From the NCBI GenBank assembly GCA_902785825.1, contig CACZZZ010000009.1, forward strand, positions 168,631 through 232,630: a stretch of 64,000 nucleotides of DNA, read 5' to 3'. Each line of letters starts with the position of its first letter. Position 1 is the first letter of the stretch. Source of the DNA: an uncultured Bacteroidia bacterium. Lineage in GTDB: Bacteria; Bacteroidota; Bacteroidia; Bacteroidales; UBA932. The notes under the pieces were generated by a model that saw nothing but the letters and a program-made list of their open reading frames with translations, ran no database searches and had not been told where the DNA came from. Shown here in pieces: positions 33,425-43,091 of the stretch. The position numbers and the translations under genes are program-made.

Positions 33425-33650
33425 TTGATATTTTTTATAAGATTTGATGGTTTTGTTTTAGTTGTTGAAATGTTTATAACTATAGGAATATTCTAATAAT
33501 CAATTATTTAATGTATCAATTATATTAGTGTTTGACTATTGGAATATTCTTTAAAAACTGTTGATAAAACCTCCGTATCCCGAAAGTGACAATTAAGGTA
33601 GGAATTTCAACATAGGTTTAAACAGGTTTTCAACACGCATTTGGCCATTA
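33425..33650. other. AT-rich divergent intergenic region with repeated motifs
   Basis: This gap between ruvB and mfd holds two near-identical 16-mers: ACTATAGGAATATTCT at 33479-33494 and ACTATTGGAATATTCT at 33535-33550. It also holds several TGTTGAWAA-like 9-mers (33463, 33559, 33605 and 33627 on the minus strand, and 33652 just inside mfd) and a GTTTAAAC palindrome at 33616-33623. I see no RNA gene and no coding frame. The 16-mers could be operators for ruvB/mfd. The 9-mers are one base from DnaA boxes, but no other sign of an origin was found. Confidence 0.5.
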
Positions 33651-36600
33651 ATGTTGATAAGTAAAAAATCGACATCGGAGTTAGCCTCAGGACTAGCGGT
33701 AAGGAAAGAAGTTTATTGTAAAGGGCTTTTCCTTTCCGCGAGATGGTTCGTATTAAGTCAGGTAGCTAAGACCGGGACACATGTCGTCATTCTCCCTGAT
33801 AAAGAAAGCGCTGAGTATTGCGCCTCCGACCTTTATGACCTGGTTGAAGGAGATATTGTTTTTTATCTGCCTGACAGTGGTAAGGTGGTGGAGAAGAGCA
33901 ATTTCAAGTCTTCTGTCGGTGTCCAGAGAACTTCCGCTATAGGTAAGCTTATATCTAACGGCGATAATTCCCAGAGACTTTTCATAGTAACTTATCCGGA
34001 TGCCCTGAAGGAGAGGATTCCTTCCGGCAATAAGATAGAGAAATCTCTTCTGACAATAAGTACCGAACAGGAAATATCTCATGACAAAATAAAGGAAATA
34101 CTTGTAACACAAGGATTTGAAAAAGTTGATTTTATTTCCGCTCCCGGGCAGTTCTCAATCAGGGGATCTATAATAGACGTTTTTTCCTTCTCTTTCAATT
34201 ATCCTTTCAGGATATCATTTTTCGGGAATGAGGTGGAAAGTATCCATGTGTTTGACTGCAACACCCAACTCTCAAAAGAAGAACGTGAGAGTATAGACAT
34301 ATTCCCTGATCTTTCTTCGGATGAGGAAGAAAATCTGATAAGTATTTCCCAACTATTCCCTAAAGGGACGGTTGTTTGGGCAGACTCTTCTGACATGTAT
34401 AGAAGGGATGATTTCTTCAAGGAAACGGATCCCTTCAAGAAAGTATTTCTGGATGTTCCCCTTGAGGTTGATAACGATGAGGTAATAAAGTTCGACATAT
34501 CTCCCCAGCCTGTTTTCAACAAGAATTTCGAGTTGCTTTCGGCTGACATAGCAAAGAATATAGAAAGGGGATATAAAGTATTTATATTCAGTGAGAAAAA
34601 ATCCCAGATAGAACGCCTCTCCTCCATTCTTAAGGAAAACAAGGGACTTGTTCCTGATTTTGTCCAGGGAAAGAATATCCACGCCGGTTTCATAGATAAC
34701 CAGGATAAGGTTTGTTGTTATTCCGATCATGAGATATTCGACCGTTTCCACAGGGTGAGTGTCAGAAGGACTGTTGAAAAGAGCGAACAGTTGACCCTCA
34801 ATGACTTGACCGCTTTCAATATAGGAGATTACATAGTCCATATTGATCACGGAGTGGGAGTTTTCGGCGGACTTGTCAGGATGAGGGATGACAAGGGCAG
34901 GATGCATGAGGTAGTGAAACTCATGTATAAGGATGGGGATGTGGTGTTTGTCTCTGTACATTCCCTTAACAAAATATCCAGATTCCGCTCGAAGGATGGA
35001 GAACCTCCGAAGATAAACAAACTCGGATCAAAGTCTTGGCAGACTCTCAAGACGAGCGCCAAGTCCAAGATAAAGGATATAGCTAAAGACCTTATCCAAC
35101 TATACGCTAAACGGAAGTCCTCTAAAGGTTTCGCTTTCTCCGCAGACAGTTATCTTCAGGAAGAGTTGGAGTCCTCTTTCATGTATGAGGACACTCCGGA
35201 TCAGGAAACAGCTACCAAAGCGGTCAAAAGGGACATGGAAGATCCCAGTCCTATGGATCGCCTAATCTGCGGTGACGTTGGTTTCGGAAAGACTGAGATA
35301 GCGGTAAGGGCAGCTTTCAAGGCTGCTACAGACGGAAAACAAGTAGCGGTTCTCGTACCGACCACGATCCTTGCCCTGCAGCACTACACGACATTCTCTT
35401 CAAGGTTGAAAGATTTCCCCTGCTCGATTGATTATGTCAGCAGGTTAAGGACAGCGAAAGAAGTAACTGATATAAAAAACAGGCTGAAGGATGGTTCCCT
35501 GGATATAGTTATAGGGACCCACAAAATGCTTGGGAAAGGATTCGAATTCAAGGACTTAGGTCTTCTTATAATTGATGAGGAACAAAAATTCGGAGTTTCA
35601 GCTAAAGAGAGGCTGCGTCAACTCAAGTCTTCTGTTGACACCCTGACCTTGACTGCTACTCCTATCCCCAGAACCCTGCAGTTCTCACTTCTCGGAGCGA
35701 GGGATCTTTCGATAATAAATACCCCACCTCCAAATAGGATTCCCACCCAGACGGAGATAATCCTTTTCAACGAGGATGAGATAAAGAGCATAATCAATTA
35801 TGAGCTTGCCCGTGGCGGACAGTTGTTCTTCCTTCACAACAAGGTAGAGGAACTTCCCTCTATTTATGAGATACTTCATAGGCTGGTTCCTGATATGAAG
35901 ATATGTGTGGCTCATGGCCAGATGGAACCTAAAGAACTCGAAAACAGGATGCTTGATTTCATAAGGGGCGATTACGACATGCTCCTTTGCACCACTATTA
36001 TAGAGAACGGTCTGGATATTCCCAACGCTAACACCATAATAATAAATCAGGCCCAGAACATAGGATTGAGTGATCTGCACCAGCTTCGAGGCAGGGTCGG
36101 AAGATCCAACCGGAGAGCTTTCTGTTATTTGATTGTACCTCCACTTATTTCAATAACAGAGGATGCCAGAAGAAGGCTCAAGGCTATAGAGGAATTCTCT
36201 GATCTCGGGAGCGGGTTCAACATCGCGATGCAGGACCTTGATATACGTGGAGCCGGTAATCTTCTTGGGGCAGAGCAGAGCGGTTTCATAATGGATATGG
36301 GTTATGAGACATACCAGAAGATTCTTGCCGAGGCTATGGAAGAACTTGGTGTAGAGACAGGTATGAAGTCCAGGGAAAGCGGGGAGTCTTACTCGAAAGA
36401 CTGCACTATCGAGACAGACCAGTTGGCCATGATCCCGGATTCTTACATAGACATAACAGCCGAGAAGATAAGAATTTACAAGCAGCTTGACAATATATCC
36501 CACAATAAGGAGATAGAGAGGTTCAGGGATAGCCTGATAGATCGTTTCGGAGCTTTGCCTGTCGAGGCCGAGAACCTATTCGACGTGGTTAAGATCAGAA

Positions 36601-36842
36601 ATCTCGGCGGACAACTGGGATTCGAGAAGATTATAATAAAGAACGGGATGATGATCATGTTCTTTATATCAAATCCGATGTCTCCGTTCTTCAAGACAAA
36701 GATATTCTCGGATATCCTCGTTAAAGTCAGCGCTAACGAGAAGTTGTTCAATCTTAAGCAGACAGAAGGTAAACTGAAGATAGTGTCAAGGGGAATAGAC
36801 TCGCTTCCGGTGGCATTGTCCACGTTGCGTCGATTAACATGA
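33651..36842 (+). CDS. mfd: Transcription-repair coupling factor
   Basis: 1063 residues, slightly short for the family. An N-terminal UvrB-homology part covers about the first 350 residues. A CarD-like RNA-polymerase-interacting domain follows (IGDYIVHIDHGVGVFGGL near 398). The helicase core has Walker A CGDVGFGKTE near 545, IIDEEQKFG (motif II) near 644, TATPIPRTL near 671, and motifs V/VI ending near LHQLRGRVGRSNR. A C-terminal TRCF domain closes it. Mfd releases stalled RNA polymerase at DNA lesions and recruits UvrA. It begins the long rightward series mfd-coaX-outer-membrane protein-TPR-lptC, with only 6 bases before coaX. Confidence 0.96.
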   Translation: MLISKKSTSELASGLAVRKEVYCKGLFLSARWFVLSQVAKTGTHVVILPDKESAEYCASDLYDLVEGDIVFYLPDSGKVVEKSNFKSSVGVQRTSAIGKLISNGDNSQRLFIVTYPDALKERIPSGNKIEKSLLTISTEQEISHDKIKEILVTQGFEKVDFISAPGQFSIRGSIIDVFSFSFNYPFRISFFGNEVESIHVFDCNTQLSKEERESIDIFPDLSSDEEENLISISQLFPKGTVVWADSSDMYRRDDFFKETDPFKKVFLDVPLEVDNDEVIKFDISPQPVFNKNFELLSADIAKNIERGYKVFIFSEKKSQIERLSSILKENKGLVPDFVQGKNIHAGFIDNQDKVCCYSDHEIFDRFHRVSVRRTVEKSEQLTLNDLTAFNIGDYIVHIDHGVGVFGGLVRMRDDKGRMHEVVKLMYKDGDVVFVSVHSLNKISRFRSKDGEPPKINKLGSKSWQTLKTSAKSKIKDIAKDLIQLYAKRKSSKGFAFSADSYLQEELESSFMYEDTPDQETATKAVKRDMEDPSPMDRLICGDVGFGKTEIAVRAAFKAATDGKQVAVLVPTTILALQHYTTFSSRLKDFPCSIDYVSRLRTAKEVTDIKNRLKDGSLDIVIGTHKMLGKGFEFKDLGLLIIDEEQKFGVSAKERLRQLKSSVDTLTLTATPIPRTLQFSLLGARDLSIINTPPPNRIPTQTEIILFNEDEIKSIINYELARGGQLFFLHNKVEELPSIYEILHRLVPDMKICVAHGQMEPKELENRMLDFIRGDYDMLLCTTIIENGLDIPNANTIIINQAQNIGLSDLHQLRGRVGRSNRRAFCYLIVPPLISITEDARRRLKAIEEFSDLGSGFNIAMQDLDIRGAGNLLGAEQSGFIMDMGYETYQKILAEAMEELGVETGMKSRESGESYSKDCTIETDQLAMIPDSYIDITAEKIRIYKQLDNISHNKEIERFRDSLIDRFGALPVEAENLFDVVKIRNLGGQLGFEKIIIKNGMMIMFFISNPMSPFFKTKIFSDILVKVSANEKLFNLKQTEGKLKIVSRGIDSLPVALSTLRRLT

Positions 36843-36848
36843 TGAGTT

Positions 36849-37574
36849 ATGCCGAATTTATTGGTTGAGATAGGGAATACGGCTCTTAAGGCGGCATGGT
36901 CCGAGGGAATGACCCTTGGCAAGACTTTCCGTTATCAGGGAGAGAAGATGTTCGGGTTCATTGATTCTCTGGTCAGTAAGGAGAAACCTTTCGTGATGGT
37001 GATATCTTCAACTATCGACATAAACCCGTCGGAGGAAAAACACCTTCAAGGAATCTGTGGAAAACTTATTATAATAGACATAAATCACACAGCCACAGCT
37101 ATTTACAATAATATTCCTGAATATATTTCCCCGGACAGGATAGCTTCCGTGGTAGCCGCCAGGTACCTTTTCAAGGGAACAGGAAGCATAGTGTTTGACT
37201 TCGGAACCACCCTTTCAATAGACTTGATAGATCCGGAAGGGGTTTATGAGGGAGGAAACATTTCTCTCGGATGCAGGACAAGATTCAAGGCACTTAACCG
37301 TTATTCGAGGTCGCTTCCGCTTGTGGACACACCTACAACAGTCAATCCCATAGGAGATTCTCTAATTTCTTCAATTGAGTCCGGAGTGATTGGCGGCATA
37401 ATGTTTGAAATACAGGGGTACTTGTCTCAATTTCCTGAAAAAACCCCTGTTTTTACAGGTGGAGACGCTTTATATTTTGCAAAAAGAATGAAAAACTCCA
37501 TCTTTGTAGTCTGCAATCTTGTGTTGATGGGGTTAGCGATAATTGCTGACAATTATGCGGAAAGGAACGATTAG
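36849..37574 (+). CDS. coaX: Type III pantothenate kinase
   Basis: 241 residues. N-terminal VEIGNTALKAAW is the phosphate-binding Asx/Gly motif. FDFGTTLSIDLIDPEG near residue 117 carries the catalytic Asp, and GGNISLGCRTRFKAL near 136 is the family signature. The enzyme phosphorylates pantothenate in CoA synthesis and belongs to the ASKHA fold. It lies 6 bases after mfd and its end overlaps the next gene by 20 bases. The coaX, outer-membrane protein, TPR, lptC order is common in Bacteroidales. Confidence 0.93.
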   Translation: MPNLLVEIGNTALKAAWSEGMTLGKTFRYQGEKMFGFIDSLVSKEKPFVMVISSTIDINPSEEKHLQGICGKLIIIDINHTATAIYNNIPEYISPDRIASVVAARYLFKGTGSIVFDFGTTLSIDLIDPEGVYEGGNISLGCRTRFKALNRYSRSLPLVDTPTTVNPIGDSLISSIESGVIGGIMFEIQGYLSQFPEKTPVFTGGDALYFAKRMKNSIFVVCNLVLMGLAIIADNYAERND

Positions 37575-38880
37575 AAACATACTTCTTGGATTTGCCTTGA
37601 TCTTTTGCTCCCTGGATTCCTGGGGGCAGGAAGAGGCATATACCTCCTATTCCCCTTACTCAATGTATGGGGTAGGTGATGTCTCAAGATTCGGATCGGC
37701 CTATAACAGGAGCATGGGAGGAGTCGGAATAGCGACAAGGGACAGAAGGAATATAAACATTCTCAATCCCGCTGCCGTGACCGAGAGGGACATTCAGTCC
37801 TTTATGCTTGATTTCAGTCTGGTTCAGGGTAACAGGTATTATGGCCAGGGTGACATCAAGAGTTCAAACAACACCTTCAATGTAAACAGCATCACCCTTT
37901 CGTTCCCGGTGTGGAAGTCTTTCGCCATGTACGGTGGTTTGTCACCTTACAGCAGCATCGGATATAATATTTCCTCATGGGAGAAAGATCCGGCCGTAAT
38001 AGCCGTCACAGGTCCTATTCTCAACACAGTGCAAGGTTACGGCAGCTTGTCCAAGTTGTACCTTGGCGGAGGTTTTACCCCCTTCAAAGGCTTCTCTTTA
38101 GGCGGCGAGGTGCAGTATATTTTCGGAAACCTGCACAAAGACAACTCGTTCACGATGTCAGACTCCTCTTTCAGGAGCATCAAGAGCGGTTACACCCTGT
38201 GTCTTAATTCCTTTAAGGGAAAGTTCGGGATTCAGTACGCCTTCCCGATATCCAACAAGGCTTCGGTGGTTCTTGGAGCCACCTATGAGCTTGGTGCTGA
38301 CTTGAAGGGAACAGTTGACAGGTTTGAGGTTCAGACCATCTCCTCAATCAACGATTCAACACCTTCCCCGCGTTCTTTTTCAGAGAAACTGGCCAAGGGA
38401 CAGGTCAGGCTCGCCAGCGAGATGGGTTTCGGTATAGCTCTTAAGGGAGGGGACAAATGGACAGCCGAGGTTAATTACATCCGTTCCGATTGGACCTCCA
38501 CGGGAATGGACAAGGTCGCCGGGTTCGCCAATGTCGGAAATGCTGTTTTCGCCGCGACTCAAGCCCAGTCCGTCAGGGCCGGAATGTCTTATGTTCCTAA
38601 TAGAAACGACATCAGGTACTATAGGAAGAAAATTACTTATAGGGCCGGAACTTATTGGGACCAAGCGTATTGCACCATTGACGGGCAGAAGATAAACGCT
38701 TTTGGTCTGACTTTTGGAGCGACCCTTCCAGTATTCCAGCTCAACAACGGAGTTACACTCGGAGTTGACATAGGGCAGAGAGGAGCTTTGAGCGGGAATA
38801 TGATTAGGGAACGATACATCAATTTCAACATAGGGTTGAACGTGCATGACATCTGGTTCATAAAACAGAGATACGAATAA
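37555..38880 (+). CDS. Outer-membrane beta-barrel protein of the coaX-lptC locus
   Basis: 441 residues from the ATG at 37555; the TTG four codons upstream is rejected. A signal peptide ends in LDSWGQ. The mature part begins TSYSPYSMYGVGDVSRFGSA and NRSMGGVGIATRDRRNINILNPA, typical of FadL/porin-like barrels of Bacteroidota with an N-terminal plug. It has alternating aromatic strands and ends LNVHDIWFIKQRYE. The ligand is unknown. It overlaps coaX by 20 bases and is followed 30 bases later by a TPR protein gene, so it is co-transcribed with envelope genes. Confidence 0.78.
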   Translation: MRKGTIRNILLGFALIFCSLDSWGQEEAYTSYSPYSMYGVGDVSRFGSAYNRSMGGVGIATRDRRNINILNPAAVTERDIQSFMLDFSLVQGNRYYGQGDIKSSNNTFNVNSITLSFPVWKSFAMYGGLSPYSSIGYNISSWEKDPAVIAVTGPILNTVQGYGSLSKLYLGGGFTPFKGFSLGGEVQYIFGNLHKDNSFTMSDSSFRSIKSGYTLCLNSFKGKFGIQYAFPISNKASVVLGATYELGADLKGTVDRFEVQTISSINDSTPSPRSFSEKLAKGQVRLASEMGFGIALKGGDKWTAEVNYIRSDWTSTGMDKVAGFANVGNAVFAATQAQSVRAGMSYVPNRNDIRYYRKKITYRAGTYWDQAYCTIDGQKINAFGLTFGATLPVFQLNNGVTLGVDIGQRGALSGNMIRERYINFNIGLNVHDIWFIKQRYE

Positions 38881-38910
38881 AGATAATAACGAATATAAAA
38901 CAGAAAGACC

Positions 38911-40212
38911 ATGAAAAAGATCACTCTTGTACTACTGGCTTTCGCCATGACGCTCGGAATGAATCTTTCCGCGCAGGACAAATACGGTCCCAACAAGGAC
39001 GAATGCATAAAGTATCTGTCTTATTACCAAGAGTATTATAAGGCAAAGAACTATGATGACGCCCTTCCTAACTGGAGGACCGCCATGAAGCTTTGCCCTC
39101 CTACCGCAAGCCAGAACATGCTTCTTAACGGTATGACCCTGCTCGGAAAGGAGATTAACAAGACCAAGGATCCCGCCGCCCGCGCCGCTCTGGTTGATTC
39201 GCTCCTTATGCTGAACGACCTCAGGGCTGAATATTATCCCAACTATGCTGTCGCGGCTATGAACACCAAGGGACAGTACATGACCCAGTTCTACAAAGAT
39301 CCTAAGGCCCTGTACGAGGGTCTGAGCAAGATCGTCGCTGTCAACCAGGAAAAGACAAAGCCCAGCCTCCTCCTTCTCCAGCTCAATTCCGCTATTGAGA
39401 TGTATAAGGATGGAAACCTCGGCGCCGAGGAGGTTATCAATACCTATCAGAACGCCATCGCTCTTGTCGGCAAGGCCGAGCAGACCGAGGAGGTCTCCAA
39501 GACCAAGTCTGACATCGAGGGTCTTTTCATCACCAGCCAGGTGGCCAGCTGCGACAACCTTATCGCTCTGTTCACTCCTCGTTACGAGGCTGATCCAGAC
39601 AATATCGAGCTTGTTACCAACATCGTCAAGATGATGGGTAACACCGAGGGTTGCCAGAACAACGACCTCTTCCTGAAGGCGGTCACCAAGATGCACTCAA
39701 ACGAGCCGTCAGCCGCTTCCGCTTACTATCTTTACAAGCTTCACGCTTCCAAGGATGAGAACGACACCGCTGTCAAGTATCTTGAGGAAGCCCTCGCTTT
39801 CCCGGATCTGGATGCCCAGGCCAAGGCTAACTACCAGCTCGAGCTCGCCACATTCTGCACCAAGAACGGAATGAACGGAAAGGCTTTCGAAGCCGCCAGG
39901 AAGGCCGCTGAGCTTGATCCCGCCAACCAGGGTAAGGCTTACTACCTGATCGGAACCATTTGGGGTTCTGTCCGTTGCGGAGGAAACGAGGTTGAGAGAA
40001 GGGCCAACTACTGGGTCGCTGTTGATTATCTCCAGAAAGCTAAGGCCGCCGATGAGTCCCTCACCGCCGACTGCAACAAGCTTATCGGATCCTACAGCGT
40101 TTACTATCCTCAGAAGGCCGAGGCCTTTATGTATGACATCGTGGACGGACAGTCCTACACCGTCAACTGCGGAGGAATGCGCGCCACCACAACCGTAAGG
40201 ACCCAGAAGTAG
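38911..40212 (+). CDS. Exported TPR repeat protein
   Basis: 433 residues with a signal peptide (MKKITLVLLAFAMTLGMNLSAQ). The mature chain is alpha-helical with TPR units: YLSYYQEYYKAKNYDDALPNWRTAM near 31, then AASAYYLYKLHASKDENDTAVKYLEEAL and TFCTKNGMNGKAFEAARKAAELDP later. It is probably a periplasmic scaffold. Its place between an outer-membrane barrel and lptC suggests a role in envelope assembly. Codon use is strongly biased, as in highly expressed genes, and this also creates long false frames on the other strand. Confidence 0.83.
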   Translation: MKKITLVLLAFAMTLGMNLSAQDKYGPNKDECIKYLSYYQEYYKAKNYDDALPNWRTAMKLCPPTASQNMLLNGMTLLGKEINKTKDPAARAALVDSLLMLNDLRAEYYPNYAVAAMNTKGQYMTQFYKDPKALYEGLSKIVAVNQEKTKPSLLLLQLNSAIEMYKDGNLGAEEVINTYQNAIALVGKAEQTEEVSKTKSDIEGLFITSQVASCDNLIALFTPRYEADPDNIELVTNIVKMMGNTEGCQNNDLFLKAVTKMHSNEPSAASAYYLYKLHASKDENDTAVKYLEEALAFPDLDAQAKANYQLELATFCTKNGMNGKAFEAARKAAELDPANQGKAYYLIGTIWGSVRCGGNEVERRANYWVAVDYLQKAKAADESLTADCNKLIGSYSVYYPQKAEAFMYDIVDGQSYTVNCGGMRATTTVRTQK

Positions 40213-40239
40213 CCGATAAGGTTGAGACACCTGTCACAT

Positions 40240-40854
40240 ATGCTATCGATGATTGCAACCGCCTGGGCGGTTGCTTTCGTCGTATATTCATGTACGAATA
40301 AACTTTCCGAGGCCGCTCATCTGAATTTGGAAGACACCCCGCTCCAGACTGTCGATAGTTTGTTCATGGTTCAGACTCGCGATGGAGGGCTGAAAATGAG
40401 GGTTGAGGCCGATGTAATGGAAAGGTACGAGAATGACACCAGTTCCTATGAGCTGTTTCCGAAAGGGCTTCATGTGTTTGCGTACTCTGATGACGACCAG
40501 CTAGAGACCGTGCTTCATTCCAACAACGCCAAGCATTTCAAATCCAAAAAGGGGACAAGGGAATTCTGGTCCGCTTTCGGGAATGTCACGGTACAGAACA
40601 TCGTGAAACAACAGACTCTTCAGACTGACACCCTGTATTGGGATCAGGCGAATAAAGAGATATACACAGATTGTTACGTGCGTATGTTCACCCCGGACGA
40701 CTTCATGCAGGGATATGGTATGCGTTCAGACGAGATGGCCAGAAACTCTGTGCTTTACAGGCCGTTCAATAGCTATGTGTATGTGCTTCAAGACTCAACG
40801 AGGGTTGTTATTGACTCTGTGAACTTTATAGGGCCTTTCCTTAAAAAAAGATGA
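40240..40854 (+). CDS. lptC: LPS export protein LptC
   Basis: 204 residues from the ATG at 40240; the TTG at 40222 is in frame but less likely. A hydrophobic N-terminus ending in VVYSC suggests a membrane anchor or lipidation. The body is the LptC beta-jellyroll type: LEDTPLQTVDSLFMVQTRDGGLKMRVEADVMERY, then AKHFKSKKGTREFWSAFGNV and a closing YVLQDSTRVVIDSVNF. LptC passes lipopolysaccharide from LptBFG to LptA across the periplasm. It follows a TPR protein gene and precedes a PpiD-like isomerase gene that has its own promoter. Bacteroidota LptC is often described as a short periplasmic protein, as seen here. Confidence 0.82.
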   Translation: MLSMIATAWAVAFVVYSCTNKLSEAAHLNLEDTPLQTVDSLFMVQTRDGGLKMRVEADVMERYENDTSSYELFPKGLHVFAYSDDDQLETVLHSNNAKHFKSKKGTREFWSAFGNVTVQNIVKQQTLQTDTLYWDQANKEIYTDCYVRMFTPDDFMQGYGMRSDEMARNSVLYRPFNSYVYVLQDSTRVVIDSVNFIGPFLKKR

Positions 40855-40873
40855 TTAATTGAATAAAAATCAC

Positions 40874-40881
40874 TATCTTCG
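40874..40881 (+). promoter_or_regulatory. -7 box for the PpiD-like isomerase gene
   Basis: TATCTTCG, the same octamer as upstream of the TPR regulator at 9055, lies 46 bases before the ATG at 40928. No -33 element is clear. Confidence 0.5.
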
Positions 40882-40927
40882 CACCCCAATACCTATTTGT
40901 TGAAATTATAGAATAAAACAATACAAA

Positions 40928-43024
40928 ATGGCGATTCTTCAAAAAACTCGCGAAAAGGCCGGATTGGCGATATCCATTATCATCGCCCTGGCACTTTTGT
41001 CGTTCATTATCGATCCGAGTACTCTTGAGTCCGCGGTTCAGATGATGTCTTCTAAGAACAATGTCGGTGAGATCAACGGAAAGGCCGTGACTTACATGGA
41101 TTTCCAGCAGGATATTGAGAATTTCACCGCTATCAACGAGATTATGACCGGTTCCACTGCCCAGAATGAGCAGCAGCAGGAGCAGATCCGCAACGCCGCC
41201 TGGCAGAACCTGGTTGACAGGTATCTTTTCACCAAGAAAGCCAACGAGGCTGGTATCAAGGTCGGTGATGACGAGAAGAAAGCTCTTCTTTCCGGTGACA
41301 TGGTGTCTCCTATTATCTCCCAAAACCCCGCGTTCATGGATGAGAACGGTGTTTTCTCAAAGACTGCCCTCCAGAATTTTATCAGCAATATCTCTCAGGA
41401 CAACACCGGAAGGTTGGCCGCTTACTGGGACTATCTCCAGAAGTCTGTCACCACTCAGCAGTATTATGCCAAGTATGGTTCGCTCTTCAACCAGAGCAAT
41501 ATTCAGAACCCGTTGATGCTCAAGAAGGCCATTGAGGAGAACAACGTCACGACCAACGTCGATTTCGTTATGGTTCCCCTTGGATTCACCCCCGACTCCA
41601 CCATCAAGGTTCAGGCTGCTGACATCAAGAAGTATTACGAGGACCATAAGGACATGTTCAAGCAGAACGCTTCAAGGGATGTTGAATATGTGGTCTTCGA
41701 GGTTAAGCCTTCAGATGCCGACATTCAGGCTACCCGTGAGACTATGGACAACCTCTATGAGGAGTTTACCGAAACTGACGCGATGAAGTCTTTCCTCGCC
41801 AAGAATTCCGAAAGGTCTCTCGACGAGCGCTGGTACAAGGATGGCGAGCTGAACACCGTCAACACTGACGTCAACACCTTCGTTTTCAGCAACGCCGCCG
41901 GCACCTCCCCGATCTTCCAGGACAACAACAACGTGTTCTATGCCGCCAGGATCATGGATGCCGCCCAGATTCCCGACTCCGTGTACGTAAGGCACATCCT
42001 TCTCCGCGGAACAAACCAGGCCCATCTTGCTGACAGCCTTCTCAACGTCCTTGGCAAGGGTGAGAATTTCTCCAACCTCGCCGCATCATATTCCGATGAC
42101 ACTCAGTCCGCGACTGACGGAGAGCAGGGTAACCTTGGTTGGATGACCCAGAATTACATGGTGGCCGGATTCAATCCGATTTTCACCGCCCAGGTCAAGA
42201 AGCCTTTCATCCTCAAGACCCAATACGGAACACACATTATTGAGGTTACTGACAGGACAGCTCCTATTGCCAAGAAGCAGGTCGCGATCCTTTCCAAGAC
42301 CGCTCTCGCCAGCAACGAGACCTTCAATGACTATTATTCCAAGGCCAGCAAATTCGCCAACCTGGCCGCCGGTGGTTATCAGAACTATCTCGCCGCCGTT
42401 GACTCTTGCGGAACATATTCCCACCCGATGAATGGTGTTCTCGAGAGCACTTCAAACTATGGTGCTATCGATCAGGCCAAGGAAGTCACAAGGTGGATTT
42501 TCGACAACAAGGAAGGCAAGGTTTCTCCTATTATCACGGTGAATAACAACTACTTCTTCATCACGACTGTCAAGAAGATCCATAAAGAGGGTATCGCTAC
42601 TCTCGCCGAGGTTAGCCCTATGATCAACCAGCAGCTCTACGGAGAGCTCGCCAGCGCTAAGGCTGCCGCCACCGTGGCTGAGAAGATCAAGGGTCTGAAT
42701 GACCTTCAGGTCATCGCCGACACCCTCCACAGCATTGTCAGCTCAGGAGTCGATGTCAGGTTCGCCTCTCTGGCCGGACAGGGTCTCGATCCCAAGTTCA
42801 TCGGTGCCGCCTCCGTGGCTCCCGAGGGCCAGATCTGCGGCCCCGTCGCCGGAACGATCGGAACCTATGTGTTCAAGGTGAATTCCCGCGAGACGGAGTC
42901 CTTCTACACCGAGGAGGATGCCAAAAACTCAGCGACTCAGATGAGTTCTTACGCTTCACAGATGATTCTCCCTGTGATGATGCAGGCCGCTGATGTGAAG
43001 GACTACAGGGCTCGCTTCTTCTAG
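40928..43024 (+). CDS. Membrane-anchored peptidyl-prolyl cis-trans isomerase (PpiD/SurA-like)
   Basis: 698 residues. An N-terminal membrane helix (about 13-30, LAISIIIALALLSFII) is followed by a SurA-like chaperone domain with INGKAVTYMDF near 55. A PpiC (parvulin) domain spans about 350-450 (VYVRHILLRG to KPFILKTQYGTHIIEVTD). The C-terminal helical part resembles the second chaperone half of PpiD. It should fold outer-membrane proteins in the periplasm. It ends the envelope gene series from coaX on, and is followed by a strong terminator shared with the convergent small lipoprotein gene. Confidence 0.9.
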   Translation: MAILQKTREKAGLAISIIIALALLSFIIDPSTLESAVQMMSSKNNVGEINGKAVTYMDFQQDIENFTAINEIMTGSTAQNEQQQEQIRNAAWQNLVDRYLFTKKANEAGIKVGDDEKKALLSGDMVSPIISQNPAFMDENGVFSKTALQNFISNISQDNTGRLAAYWDYLQKSVTTQQYYAKYGSLFNQSNIQNPLMLKKAIEENNVTTNVDFVMVPLGFTPDSTIKVQAADIKKYYEDHKDMFKQNASRDVEYVVFEVKPSDADIQATRETMDNLYEEFTETDAMKSFLAKNSERSLDERWYKDGELNTVNTDVNTFVFSNAAGTSPIFQDNNNVFYAARIMDAAQIPDSVYVRHILLRGTNQAHLADSLLNVLGKGENFSNLAASYSDDTQSATDGEQGNLGWMTQNYMVAGFNPIFTAQVKKPFILKTQYGTHIIEVTDRTAPIAKKQVAILSKTALASNETFNDYYSKASKFANLAAGGYQNYLAAVDSCGTYSHPMNGVLESTSNYGAIDQAKEVTRWIFDNKEGKVSPIITVNNNYFFITTVKKIHKEGIATLAEVSPMINQQLYGELASAKAAATVAEKIKGLNDLQVIADTLHSIVSSGVDVRFASLAGQGLDPKFIGAASVAPEGQICGPVAGTIGTYVFKVNSRETESFYTEEDAKNSATQMSSYASQMILPVMMQAADVKDYRARFF

Positions 43025-43041
43025 TAGAGATCAAATAATAT

Positions 43042-43078
43042 AAAAACAGGCAGACCAACCGGTCCGCCTGTTTTTTTC
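43042..43078. terminator. Convergent terminator between the isomerase and a small lipoprotein gene
   Basis: AAAAACAGGC at 43042-43051 pairs with GCCTGTTTTT at 43066-43075, with an inner GACC/GGTC stem (one mismatch), a 4-base loop, and a T-run. Both strands have T-rich ends, so it can serve genes from both sides. Confidence 0.9.
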
Positions 43079-43091
43079 TTATTTAAGGAGT

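Noticed and set aside
33425..33650. A replication origin in the ruvB-mfd gap
   Set aside because: The DnaA-like 9-mers all differ from the consensus and no dnaA, rpmH or other origin marker is in the window. I keep it only as a weak finding.
38932..39696. A 254-codon open frame on the minus strand
   Set aside because: It is the shadow of the highly biased codons in the exported TPR protein gene on the plus strand.
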